A stretch of 64,000 nt of DNA from Flemingiibacterium sp045636265 (GTDB lineage Bacteria; Bacillota; Clostridia; Oscillospirales; CAG-272). The position numbers and the translations under genes were made by a program. The DNA lies in assembly GCA_045636265.1 (NCBI GenBank), contig JAZTXD010000078.1, positions 1-64,000 of the forward strand. Reading direction: 5' to 3'. This document shows, piece after piece, positions 32,579 through 40,908 of the stretch (positions within the stretch are counted from its first letter, which is position 1; each line of letters starts with the position of its first letter). Below the pieces are notes generated by a model. The model was not told where the DNA came from. It saw nothing but the letters and a program-made list of their open reading frames with translations, and made no database searches.

Positions 32579-33128
32579 TTATAATAAAAAACACTTTGGA
32601 GGACCCGACGGCGAGCTTGGCGCTTCTCTGCGCTATTTGAGCCAGCGCTACTCCATGCCGTTTGATCAGGCAAAGGGTGCACTTACCGACATCGGCACGG
32701 AGGAACTCGCCCACCTTGAGATGGTCGGCTCGATAGTCTACCAGCTCACACGCAATCTCTCCCCCGATGAAATAGATAAGCAGGGCTTTGGCACCTACTT
32801 TGTGGATCACACCACCGGCGTTTATCCGCAGGCGGCATCCGGCACACCTTACACCTCGGCGATGATGCAGGTCAAGGGCGACCCGATAACCGATCTGCAC
32901 GAGAATATGGCGGCGGAAATGAAAGCGAAAACCACCTACGACAACATCCTTCGCCTGTCCGACGATCCCGATGTAAACGACGTTATCAAATTCCTTCGTC
33001 AGCGCGAGATCGTGCACTATCAGCGATTCGGCGAGCTTCTGCGCCACGTTCAGGATAACCTCGACTCCAAAAACTTCTTTGCTATTAACCCGGCGTTTGA
33101 TAAGGGTGGAAAGATGAAAAACTGCTAA
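32568..33128 (+). pseudogene. cotJC: cotJC, 5'-truncated at the prophage junction
   Basis: From FGGPDGELGASLRYLSQRY onward the 186-codon frame matches CotJC, a manganese-catalase-fold spore-coat protein, to its natural end. The usual first 20-odd residues, just before the GGPDGEL block, are missing and replaced by codons overlapping the recombinase stop (ATG at 32,568). Thus the 5' end was separated by prophage insertion and should lie beyond the left edge of the window. Precise excision would rebuild the gene. In the inserted state the fragment lacks a good ribosome binding site. Confidence 0.9.
32579..32612. other. Probable attR of the prophage
   Basis: Phage-derived sequence ends at the recombinase stop and CotJC homology begins at the TTTGGAGGACC codons (32,598-32,608). 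The crossover must lie in this interval, presumably at or near GGAGGA. The partner core cannot be seen because attL is outside the window. Confidence 0.7.
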
Positions 33129-33144
33129 GCAGCAAATAAAACAT

Positions 33145-33180
33145 GGACGGCTTGATTTTCAAGCCGTCCTATTTACTTTT
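33145..33180 (+). terminator. Terminator after the cotJC remnant
   Basis: 11-bp perfect stem GGACGGCTTGA / TCAAGCCGTCC with a TTT loop followed by TATTTACTTTTT. The T tract overlaps the -35 of the LRR-gene promoter. Confidence 0.85.
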
Positions 33181-33200
33181 TCGCGTGGGTGTGGTATAAT
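33172..33200 (+). promoter_or_regulatory. Promoter of the LRR gene
   Basis: TTTACT at 33,172-33,177, 17-bp spacer ending TGTGG, TATAAT at 33,195-33,200. Confidence 0.75.
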
Positions 33201-33239
33201 AAAAATGATAAGCTCAAAGTTGATAGATGGGAGAGTATT

Positions 33240-34157
33240 ATGGGATCATTTGTTAGTACAGCCAAGTTTTTTCAATTGCCGTTCAGACGTGCTTTACATG
33301 AATACGCTTTTCCCTTAACCGCAAGCGATCAAGCAATAATCGACAGCCTTGTAAATTCCGGTTTGAGTCACATACAAACCCCAAAAACACCATCCAACGA
33401 TGAACTCTCTATTTTGAATGAAATATTCAGGATAAATCCCAACATCGCCTTCAGACATTATAGCTTGTCTTCCAAAATCGTAGATATTTCCTATTTAGCT
33501 GAATTAACTCATTTAAGATCGCTTCATTTGGACATATGGAGTGAAATAGAAAACATTGATGTTATAGAGAAAATGAATTTAGATTTTTTAGCATTAAGTT
33601 GTTTTCATATTAAGGACTATAGTTTTTTAAAAAATGTCAGTTCGTCCATTAAAGGTTTGACTGTGGAGTTAGAAGATAAAACATATAAAATGGATATCAA
33701 CGATATTCTTCATTTGACTGAACTTGAAAGCCTTGGAATTCGGAACGTAAAAAAAGGCTTGGACAAATTACCTGAGTTAAAAAATCTAAAGGAACTGTAT
33801 TTAAGATCGGTTGATATCAAGGATTATAGTTTTCTTCAAAAAATGCAAGTAAGAAAATTATACCTTAGTATTCAGAACGTTGCATATTTTGACACTTTTG
33901 GGATAAACGAATCAATTGAAGAAGTTAGTTTATGGATGAACAAAAAACTAACCGATATAAGCTTTTTGCTTCAATTTCCAAACTTGAAAAAGATAATTAT
34001 TTCAAATCAAAAAAAGGTAGAGATAATTCCGGATTTAACCGGATTAACCAAACTTGAAGAAATTCATTTCTTGGAAAAAGATGAAGAAGAAATCAAAAAA
34101 CATTGCAATCCCAACGTAAAGGTTCATTCCTACTATAATCCGGTTGATATTAGTTAA
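33240..34157 (+). CDS. Leucine-rich-repeat protein
   Basis: 305 residues from the ATG at 33,240 (GGGAGAGTATT upstream). From about residue 65 to the end it is a run of LRR-like units (LAELTHLRSLHLDIWSE, LPELKNLKELYLRSV, FLLQFPNLKKIIISN). There is no signal peptide or anchor, so it is probably cytosolic and binds protein. Its AT-rich, Lys/Ile-biased codons differ from the flanking genes, and it lies between two copies of the cotJC 3' end, so it looks like a later acquisition. Partner unknown. Confidence 0.75.
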   Translation: MGSFVSTAKFFQLPFRRALHEYAFPLTASDQAIIDSLVNSGLSHIQTPKTPSNDELSILNEIFRINPNIAFRHYSLSSKIVDISYLAELTHLRSLHLDIWSEIENIDVIEKMNLDFLALSCFHIKDYSFLKNVSSSIKGLTVELEDKTYKMDINDILHLTELESLGIRNVKKGLDKLPELKNLKELYLRSVDIKDYSFLQKMQVRKLYLSIQNVAYFDTFGINESIEEVSLWMNKKLTDISFLLQFPNLKKIIISNQKKVEIIPDLTGLTKLEEIHFLEKDEEEIKKHCNPNVKVHSYYNPVDIS

Positions 34158-34186
34158 TTAGCAAAGACTTCTCCTTGACTGTATTT

Positions 34187-34276
34187 GCGAGCTTCTGCGC
34201 CACGTTCAGGATAATCTCGACTCCAAAAACTTCTTTGCTATTAACCCCGCATTCGATAAAAATAAGAAGTGCTAAC
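34187..34276 (+). pseudogene. Second copy of the cotJC 3' end
   Basis: About 75 bp matches 33,031-33,105 at roughly 90 percent identity and reads ELLRHVQDNLDSKNFFAINP in frame to a TAA. It has no start and no upstream part. Together with the full-length tail at 33,031 it brackets the LRR gene as an imperfect direct repeat. Confidence 0.85.
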
Positions 34277-34281
34277 AAAAA

Positions 34282-34303
34282 TCCCACGGCAATCGCCGTG
34301 GGA
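34282..34303. terminator. Bidirectional terminator between cotJC tail copy and purF
   Basis: 9-bp perfect stem TCCCACGGC / GCCGTGGGA with a 4-nt loop; TTTTTG follows on the minus strand (purF) and TAAATTTTATTC on the plus strand. Confidence 0.85.
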
Positions 34304-34309
34304 TAAATT

Positions 34310-35725
34310 TTATTCTTTACCTGTCCAACAGTAGGTGCAGAGCTTGCACGCGGGAAGTCCGACGGATTCGATCATGTCATCAATTCGCTGGAAGGAAAGC
34401 GAGGTAAATCCAAGCTCCTTGCAAATGTCGTCAACCATTCCCTTGTATTCGACAGTTTCCGGATCCGCATAAAGGTGAAGCTTCTTCGCCGCTTCTTCTT
34501 CAGAGCCTTCACGACGCAGAATCGTACGGCGCGTGATAAGGTCAAGCTCGCTCTTGGAGCGCGAGAAGTTAAGATACTTGCATCCGTATAAAAGCGGGGG
34601 GCAAGCGGTACGTATATGCACGCCCTTCGCGCCGCTCTGATAGAGGAATTCCGTGGTTTCGCGAAGCTGTGTTCCGCGAACGATAGAATCGTCTATTAAA
34701 AGCAGACTCTTGTCGCGGATAAGCTGATCTATCGGCACAAGCTTCATTTTTGCAATCAGGCTTCTCTGCGACTGTATCGCAGGCATAAACGAGCGCGGCC
34801 ATGTGGGCGTATACTTGATGAACGGTCTGCCAAACGGCACTCCGGAAGCGTTCGCATATCCCACCGCATGTGCTGTACCGGAGTCCGGAACACCTGCCAC
34901 GATGTCGGGGGAAACAACGCCCTCATCGCGCTTTGCAAGCTTTTCGCCGCAGCGGTTTCTCATTATCTCAACGTTAACACCCTCATAGTTTGAGGTTGTG
35001 TATCCGTAGTAAACCCAAAGGAACGTGCAGATGCGCATTTCTTCCATTGGCTCTGCCACAGTTTCGCAGGACTCGGGTGTGAGATACACGATCTCCGCGG
35101 GACCGAGATCTTTATAGTGTGTATAGCCGAGATTGAGATACGCAAAGCTCTCAAACGATGCGCAGTACGCTCCGTCCTTGTGACCGATAACCACGGGCGT
35201 TCTGCCAAGGCGGTCACGTGCGGCATACATTCCATCCGGTGTGAGAAGGAGCATTGTCATGGAGCCGTCTATCATTTCCTGGGCATAGCGTATGCCATCG
35301 ACTATACTGTCTTTCTGTGTGATCAGTGATGCCACAAGCTCGGTTGGGTTCACATCGCCTCCGCTCATTTCAAGAAAATGCGTGTGACCTTTTTTAAAGC
35401 AGATATCTATAAGCTCCGCGCTGTTGTTTATGCGTCCGACGGTGGTAATCGCAAAGTTTCCGAGATGAGAGCGCACGATAAGCGGCTGCGGCTCGGAATC
35501 GGATATACAGCCAATTCCCGATGTGCCCTTCATTTCTCCGACATCTTTGTCAAACTTTGTGCGGAACGGTGAATTCTCAATATTGTGTATTGCTCTCTCA
35601 AACCCGCCCTCGCCGTACACCGCCATACCGCCGCGGCGTGTGCCGAGGTGAGAATGGTAGTCAGTACCGAAGAAAAGGTCGAAAACGCAATCGTTTTTTG
35701 ATACTACTCCGAATAATCCTCCCAT
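34310..35725 (-). CDS. purF: Amidophosphoribosyltransferase-like protein without the N-terminal Cys
   Basis: 471 residues. The C-terminal half is a complete phosphoribosyltransferase with the PRPP loop LLLIDDSIVRGT (about 338-349), and the N-terminal half follows the Ntn-glutaminase fold (THLGTRRGG-like HSHLGTRRGGM at 24-34). But the protein begins MGGLFGVVS, where PurF normally has M-C-G and uses that Cys to hydrolyse glutamine. Late cysteines (CKLCTYC) may bind an Fe-S cluster. It may use free ammonia or have another role. No other purine gene is adjacent. Confidence 0.82.
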   Translation of the reverse strand: MGGLFGVVSKNDCVFDLFFGTDYHSHLGTRRGGMAVYGEGGFERAIHNIENSPFRTKFDKDVGEMKGTSGIGCISDSEPQPLIVRSHLGNFAITTVGRINNSAELIDICFKKGHTHFLEMSGGDVNPTELVASLITQKDSIVDGIRYAQEMIDGSMTMLLLTPDGMYAARDRLGRTPVVIGHKDGAYCASFESFAYLNLGYTHYKDLGPAEIVYLTPESCETVAEPMEEMRICTFLWVYYGYTTSNYEGVNVEIMRNRCGEKLAKRDEGVVSPDIVAGVPDSGTAHAVGYANASGVPFGRPFIKYTPTWPRSFMPAIQSQRSLIAKMKLVPIDQLIRDKSLLLIDDSIVRGTQLRETTEFLYQSGAKGVHIRTACPPLLYGCKYLNFSRSKSELDLITRRTILRREGSEEEAAKKLHLYADPETVEYKGMVDDICKELGFTSLSFQRIDDMIESVGLPACKLCTYCWTGKE

Positions 35726-35771
35726 ATACGAGTCCTTTCTTAAATTTCAAATTACTGTCTGAATATATTTT

Positions 35772-35800
35772 ATTATACCACACAGCCGCCATTTTTTCAA
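35772..35800 (-). promoter_or_regulatory. Promoter of the purF-like gene
   Basis: Minus-strand TTGAAA at 35,795-35,800 and TATAAT at 35,772-35,777, 17-bp spacer ending TGTGG. Confidence 0.8.
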
Positions 35801-35891
35801 GGGCAATTTACAATAAAATTACATTGCCCCCTCAAATCCGCTTTTGTCATATATACAGTACACAAGCAACAATAACATGGGGCGCATAAAC

Positions 35892-35920
35892 TGTACTGTG
35901 CTAATAGCACACACAGTACA
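35892..35920. promoter_or_regulatory. Inverted repeat ahead of dpaA
   Basis: TGTACTGTG and CACAGTACA enclose 11 nt and end 5 bp before the GGAAAGGG ribosome binding site. A related ACAGTACA occurs near 35,860. Could be an operator or an mRNA hairpin. No clear sporulation-sigma promoter could be assigned in the 212-bp divergent gap. Confidence 0.45.
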
Positions 35921-35937
35921 TCAAGGAAAGGGAAACT

Positions 35938-36939
35938 ATGTCACAGAAAAATAACAAAATTGCCGTAATCGGCGGGGATGCGCGTCAGCTTATCGCCGCG
36001 GCAAGACTAAAAGCCGAGGGATACGACATCTCGCTGTACGGTTTTGGCGGCGAAAAGAAGGAACCGCTCTTTCCCGTTGTAGATTCACTGTGCTGCTCGT
36101 GCAGCAATATAACGTCAAACGAAATTTTATCGAACATGTCAGACACAAGCGAGAGTGACTGCGGCACGGTATATCAAAGCGCCATCGAGGCGCTTCACGG
36201 CAGTTTTGCGCTCATTCTGCCGCTCCCGGTGTCTGGGGATAACTATAAGCTGTCCATGCCGCTCTCCGATGCCGAGCCGCTTACACTCACTGAACTTGCC
36301 GGAATAGCGGCAGCAGAGGGTATAAAGCTTGTATGCGGCGGAAAGCTCCCCCACGGCTTCTGTGAGCTTTGCGACGCGCGCGGAGTCGAAGTGTTCGATT
36401 ACTATGAAAAAGAGGAATTTTCCGTCGCGAACGCAATACCGAGCGCAGAGGGCGCAATAGAGATCGCCATGCATGAGCTTCCGATAACGCTTTTCGGTGC
36501 ATCCGCACTTGTAATCGGATACGGACGCATCGGCAAGGTACTCTCAAAGCTGTTAAAAGCGTTCGGCACAAATGTCACCGCAAGCGCAAGAAAAGCATCA
36601 GACCTCGCGTGGATAAAGGCAGACGGCATAACTCCCGTCAAAACATACGAGCTTGATGAGCTTTTGGATAAACAGCGCTTTGACATGATATTCAGTACCG
36701 TGCCGCACACCGTTCTGACAGCAAAGGAGCTGTCGAAAATACGCGCCGGTACGCTTATAGTGGACCTGGCCTCAAAGCCGGGCGGCGTTGATATCGAAGA
36801 GTCAAAAAAGCTCTCACACAATGTAATCTGGGCGCTGTCGCTCCCCGGTAAAGTTGCTCCGGTCACATCGGGGCATATCATCGCAGACACTGTTCTCGCT
36901 CATCTGAAAAAATATGAGGGAGGCGAACAGTTATGCTGA
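35938..36939 (+). CDS. dpaA: Dipicolinate synthase subunit A
   Basis: 333 residues with the SpoVFA layout: an N-terminal domain beginning IAVIGGDARQLIAAARLKAEGYD (residues 8-30), then a Rossmann NAD(P)H-binding domain with ALVIGYGRIGKVLSKLLKAFG (about 190-210). It reduces the dihydrodipicolinate intermediate from the lysine pathway to dipicolinic acid with DpaB in the mother cell, supplying the spore core with Ca-DPA. Starts after GGAAAGGG; overlaps dpaB by 7 bp. Confidence 0.95.
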   Translation: MSQKNNKIAVIGGDARQLIAAARLKAEGYDISLYGFGGEKKEPLFPVVDSLCCSCSNITSNEILSNMSDTSESDCGTVYQSAIEALHGSFALILPLPVSGDNYKLSMPLSDAEPLTLTELAGIAAAEGIKLVCGGKLPHGFCELCDARGVEVFDYYEKEEFSVANAIPSAEGAIEIAMHELPITLFGASALVIGYGRIGKVLSKLLKAFGTNVTASARKASDLAWIKADGITPVKTYELDELLDKQRFDMIFSTVPHTVLTAKELSKIRAGTLIVDLASKPGGVDIEESKKLSHNVIWALSLPGKVAPVTSGHIIADTVLAHLKKYEGGEQLC

Positions 36940-37496
36940 TAGGTTACGCATTTTGCGGTTCATTCTGCACCTTTGAGCGAAGCATCGCCGTGATGGAACA
37001 GTTAAAAAAATCCGGGCATGATATACTCCCCATAATGAGCGAGGTGGCGTATTCAACTGACACCCGCTTCGGAGCTGCATCGGATATACGCAAGCGTATA
37101 TCCGACATATGCGCTCACGATATAATCCACACCGTCGCAGATGCCGAACCGCTCGGTCCGAAAACCGTACTCGATGCGCTCATAATATCCCCCTGCACGG
37201 GCAACACACTTGCCAAAATATCGCACGGCATTACGGACACATCGGTAACAATGGCGTGCAAGGCACATCAGCGCTGCGATCGCCCCGTGCTGATAGCACT
37301 CGCCAGCAACGATGCGCTGTCCGGCAATCTCGAGAACCTTGCAAGAGTCCTCAAGCGCCGCTCCGTATATTTTGTACCGCTCGAGCAGGATGATCCCGTG
37401 AGCAAACCGCACTCGCTTGTTGCAAAGTTCGAGCTTATTCCGGATGCGCTGAACGAGGCGATGTGTGGCAAACAGATTCGACCTCTGTTTGTATGA
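36933..37496 (+). CDS. dpaB: Dipicolinate synthase subunit B
   Basis: 187 residues. A flavoprotein-like fold: GYAFCGSFCTFERSIAVMEQL at the start, ALIISPCTGNTLAKISHGITD near 84-104 and RPVLIALASND near 120. SpoVFB partners DpaA in making dipicolinate. Translation is coupled to dpaA by overlap (GGAGGCGAACAGTT upstream). With cotJC it shows that this is a spore former. Confidence 0.95.
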   Translation: MLIGYAFCGSFCTFERSIAVMEQLKKSGHDILPIMSEVAYSTDTRFGAASDIRKRISDICAHDIIHTVADAEPLGPKTVLDALIISPCTGNTLAKISHGITDTSVTMACKAHQRCDRPVLIALASNDALSGNLENLARVLKRRSVYFVPLEQDDPVSKPHSLVAKFELIPDALNEAMCGKQIRPLFV

Positions 37497-37500
37497 GGGT

Positions 37501-37529
37501 TGACAAAATGAAAAAAGTGTGATATAATT
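37501..37529 (+). promoter_or_regulatory. Consensus promoter of the flavoprotein gene
   Basis: TTGACA at 37,501-37,506, 17-bp spacer ending TGTGA, TATAAT at 37,524-37,529. Confidence 0.85.
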
Positions 37530-37548
37530 GTTTGTAATTATATCACAC
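37519..37548. promoter_or_regulatory. Perfect 12-bp palindrome overlapping the -10
   Basis: TGTGATATAATT and AATTATATCACA separated by GTTTGT, so the left arm contains the -10 hexamer. Placement over the promoter suggests a repressor operator. A similar TGTGATAATATTTT palindrome lies upstream of the tyrosine recombinase at 63,033. Confidence 0.55.
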
Positions 37549-37558
37549 GTATAATTAC

Positions 37559-37591
37559 ATTCCGCAGACTTAAGTTTGCGGAATGTTTTTG
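37559..37591 (+). terminator. Terminator-like hairpin in the flavoprotein leader
   Basis: 9-bp stem CATTCCGCA / TGCGGAATG, 10-nt loop, TTTTT. It ends dpaAB transcription but also lies downstream of the promoter at 37,501, so it could attenuate the flavoprotein mRNA. Confidence 0.75.
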
Positions 37592-37614
37592 CGTAAATAT
37601 AAAGGAGATTTGAC

Positions 37615-39012
37615 ATGAAATACGATGTTATTATTGTGGGCGCAGGTCCCGCAGGTATTTTTACAGCCCTTGAGCTTATCAGAAAGGGCGCAAATAAAAA
37701 CATACTCCTTATCGAAAAAGGCGCTCCCGTGGAAAAGCGCCACTGTCCGAAAATAAAAACGCAGGCGTGCGTACAGTGTAAGCCCTATTGCCACATAACC
37801 ACCGGCTTCTCCGGAGCAGGTGCATTCTCCGACGGCAAGCTTTCTTTATCCCCCGATGTCGGCGGCGAGCTGCCCGAGCTCATCGGTTGGCAGAGAGCAA
37901 CCGATCTTATAGATTACACCGATAAAATTTACCTTGAATTCGGCGCGGACGAGCATGTCGAAGGCGTTTCAAACGATCCGTTTATAAAGGAAATCCGCAA
38001 GCGTGCTATCCAGGCAGGTCTTCGCCTTGTTGACTGCCCGATACGTCATCTCGGCACGGAAAAGGCGCAGGATATATACTACTCTATCCAGGAATATCTC
38101 AAAGCAAACGGCGTCACGATGATGTTCGGCACAAACTGCACCGACCTTATTGTAGAAAACGATGCGTGCCGCGGCGTTATTATAAGCGAAAAGGGCGCAG
38201 ATAAAGAGCTTCGCGCAGATACAGTTGTAGTTGCCACGGGAAGACGCGGCGCGGACTGGCTTGAAAAGATATGCGTTGAACACAACGTCGAGCACAAGCC
38301 GGGCACAGTTGACATCGGCGTGCGTGTCGAGGTTCGCAACGAAATTATCGAGGATGTTAACAAGGTCCTCTACGAATCAAAGCTTATCGGTTATCCGAAG
38401 CCGTTTAAAAATAAGGTTCGCACATTCTGTCAGAATCCGGGCGGCTTTGTGTCGCAGGAAAACTACGACAACGATCTCGCAGTGGTAAACGGTCACTCCT
38501 ACAAGGAGCACAAGTCAGGCAACACAAACCTCGCTATTCTCTGCTCGCACAACTTCTCGGTTCCGTTCAATCAGCCGATTGAGTACGCGAAAAAGGTCGG
38601 CGAGCTTACAAATATGCTCGGCGCCGGTCACATCCTCGTACAGCGCTTCGGTGACATCCTCGACGGCAAGCGTACATGGCCCAAGGAGCTTGCACAGTCA
38701 AACGTTAAGCCGACCCTCCCTGACGCAGTTGCAGGCGACATCACCGCAGCAATGCCGTACCGCGCAATGATGAACATTATCAACTTCATTCAGGCTGTGG
38801 ACATAGTCGTCCCCGGCTTTGCAAGTACGGAAAGACTTCTCTACTCTCCCGAGCTTAAGTTCTACTCGAACCGCGTAAAAATGGACGAAAACCTTGACAC
38901 TTCCCTTAAGGGACTCCACTGTCTTGGCGACTCGAGCGGCTGGACACGAGGACTTATGATGGCATCCGTAATGGGTGTTCTGATGGGCAGAAAGCTTGCC
39001 GAGCGCGAATAA
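37615..39012 (+). CDS. NAD(P)/FAD-dependent oxidoreductase
   Basis: 465 residues. An FAD-binding Rossmann motif (VIIVGAGPAGIFTALELI, about 4-21) opens the protein; HCPKIKTQACVQCKPYCHITTG near 42-63 is a conserved Cys-rich block of this COG2509-like family, and TVVVATGRRGADW lies near 204. A C-terminal HCLGDSSGWTRGLMMASVMG returns to the flavin site. Substrate unknown; the four cysteines could bind a cluster or be redox active. Starts after AAAGGAGATTTGAC. Confidence 0.85.
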   Translation: MKYDVIIVGAGPAGIFTALELIRKGANKNILLIEKGAPVEKRHCPKIKTQACVQCKPYCHITTGFSGAGAFSDGKLSLSPDVGGELPELIGWQRATDLIDYTDKIYLEFGADEHVEGVSNDPFIKEIRKRAIQAGLRLVDCPIRHLGTEKAQDIYYSIQEYLKANGVTMMFGTNCTDLIVENDACRGVIISEKGADKELRADTVVVATGRRGADWLEKICVEHNVEHKPGTVDIGVRVEVRNEIIEDVNKVLYESKLIGYPKPFKNKVRTFCQNPGGFVSQENYDNDLAVVNGHSYKEHKSGNTNLAILCSHNFSVPFNQPIEYAKKVGELTNMLGAGHILVQRFGDILDGKRTWPKELAQSNVKPTLPDAVAGDITAAMPYRAMMNIINFIQAVDIVVPGFASTERLLYSPELKFYSNRVKMDENLDTSLKGLHCLGDSSGWTRGLMMASVMGVLMGRKLAERE

Positions 39013-39055
39013 ATATAAATTTTTTGTCAATATACGATTTTTGGTAAAAATACCG

Positions 39056-39084
39056 TTGCCAAACTTAATTTTTTGTGGTATAAT
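39056..39084 (+). promoter_or_regulatory. Promoter of argS
   Basis: TTGCCA at 39,056-39,061, 17-bp spacer ending TGTGG, TATAAT at 39,079-39,084. Confidence 0.8.
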
Positions 39085-39121
39085 ATTGTATTAAATTAAA
39101 TATATTGCAAAGGAAACGACC

Positions 39122-40852
39122 ATGCTTACAATAAAGAAACACATAGGCGAAAAGCTTTACGCAAAATTCGCCGCCCTCACAGAAGGTAATCCCGCCGCCG
39201 CTGATGTGAGCGCCGAGGATTTCGCAGGATTTCTCGAATATCCCCCGGACGATAACTTCGGCGACCTCGCGTTCCCCTGCTTCAAATTGTCAAAGGCTAT
39301 GCGTATGGCACCGCCCATGATCGCGCAGAAGCTTGCGGAGGAGCTCACAGACGATATCATCGCAAAGGTTGACGTTGTCGGCGGTTACCTCAACATCTTC
39401 ATCTCCCCCGCTTATCTTGCAGGCGTGCTTATGCCCGAGATAATGGAAAAGGGTGAAAAATACGGCTCGTTCGATTTCGGTGCCGGCAAGAATGTCGTGC
39501 TCGACTATTCTTCCCCGAACGTTGCAAAGCCGTTCCACATCGGTCACCTCGGCACCACCGTTATCGGTCACAGCTTAAAGATGCTCCACGAGTTCTGCGG
39601 ATACAACTGTATCGGTGTCAACCACCTCGGCGACTGGGGCACACAGTTCGGTAAGCTCATTGTGGCATACCGCAAGTGGGGTAGCCGCGAGCAGATTGAG
39701 GACGGCGGCATTGACGAGCTTGTGGCGCTTTACGTAAAGTTCCACGAAGAAGCGGAAAAGGATGCCGCTCTCAACGATGCGGCAAGAGCTGAGTTTACAA
39801 AGCTTGAGCAGCACGATGAGGAAAACACTGCTCTTTGGAAGTGGTTCATCGAAATTTCTCTCAAGGAATACAGCCGCACATATAAGCAGCTCGGAATCGA
39901 GTTCGACTCGTATAACGGCGAAAGCTTCTATTCCGATAAAATGCCCGCTGTCGTACAGGAACTCAAGGATAAGGACCTCATGACAATCGACGACGGTGCA
40001 TCTATAATCAATCTCGAGGCATACAACATGCCGCCCTGCCTTATTTTGAAGCGTGACGGATCCACACTTTATCCCACACGTGATATCGCGGCGGCGCTCT
40101 ACAGAAAGAAGACCTACGATTTCGATAAGAATATTTATGTAACATCCGCAGGTCAGAGTCTGCACTTCGCACAGTGGTTCAAGGTAGTTGAGCTTATGGG
40201 TTACGACTGGTCGGACAAGCTTATCCACGTCCCCTACGGTACCGTTTCCATAAACGGCTCCAAGCTTGCAACACGTACCGGCAACGTTATCCTCTTAAAA
40301 GACCTCTTCGCCGAGTCCATTGAGAAGGTTTCGGCTATCATGGAAGAAAAGAACGCGAACCTCGAAAACAAAAACGAGGTTGCCGAGGCTGTCGGTGTTG
40401 GCGCTATTATCTTCCATTACCTCATGAACAGCCGTATCAAGGATATCAACTTTATTTTGGAAGACGCGCTCAACTTCGACGGAAACACCGGCCCCTATGC
40501 GCAGTACACCTACGCACGTACCTGCTCGATCATCGAAAAGGCAGGCGGCGTTCCCACTATTAAGCCGGATGCATCCATGGTTACCGCTCATTCCGAAGCG
40601 GCACTTCTCAAAACGCTGTCCATGTTCCCCGAGAAGGTTCTCACAGCGCTTGAAGACCTCGAGCCGTCCGTTATCACACGTTACATTCTCGATGTGTGCA
40701 CCGCGTTCAACCGCTTCTATCATGAGTGCCAGATCGTCACAGCAGACAACGAGATCACACGCAACTTCCGCGTAGCGCTCACATCGTGCGTACGCTCAGT
40801 CCTCGGTAAATCCTTCGAGCTTATCTGCATGAAGAAAACCGAAAAGATATAA
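39122..40852 (+). CDS. argS: Arginyl-tRNA synthetase
   Basis: 576 residues, usual length. The class I HIGH site is NVAKPFHIGHLGTT (about 134-147) and the KMSKS-equivalent is NGSKLATRTGN (about 378-388), a variant common in ArgRS. An N-terminal Add1 domain (about 1-110) and the C-terminal anticodon-binding DALR domain (about 455-576) are present. It charges tRNA-Arg. Confidence 0.97.
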   Translation: MLTIKKHIGEKLYAKFAALTEGNPAAADVSAEDFAGFLEYPPDDNFGDLAFPCFKLSKAMRMAPPMIAQKLAEELTDDIIAKVDVVGGYLNIFISPAYLAGVLMPEIMEKGEKYGSFDFGAGKNVVLDYSSPNVAKPFHIGHLGTTVIGHSLKMLHEFCGYNCIGVNHLGDWGTQFGKLIVAYRKWGSREQIEDGGIDELVALYVKFHEEAEKDAALNDAARAEFTKLEQHDEENTALWKWFIEISLKEYSRTYKQLGIEFDSYNGESFYSDKMPAVVQELKDKDLMTIDDGASIINLEAYNMPPCLILKRDGSTLYPTRDIAAALYRKKTYDFDKNIYVTSAGQSLHFAQWFKVVELMGYDWSDKLIHVPYGTVSINGSKLATRTGNVILLKDLFAESIEKVSAIMEEKNANLENKNEVAEAVGVGAIIFHYLMNSRIKDINFILEDALNFDGNTGPYAQYTYARTCSIIEKAGGVPTIKPDASMVTAHSEAALLKTLSMFPEKVLTALEDLEPSVITRYILDVCTAFNRFYHECQIVTADNEITRNFRVALTSCVRSVLGKSFELICMKKTEKI

Positions 40853-40908
40853 TAAAAGCAATGCAAATTGCATCTTCACCAGCCAAGGAGTTGGGGAGGG
40901 TGCAGGGA

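Noticed and set aside
32579..32612. tRNA gene as prophage attachment site
   Set aside because: No cloverleaf is visible; the junction is in protein-coding cotJC sequence next to a serine, not tyrosine, integrase.
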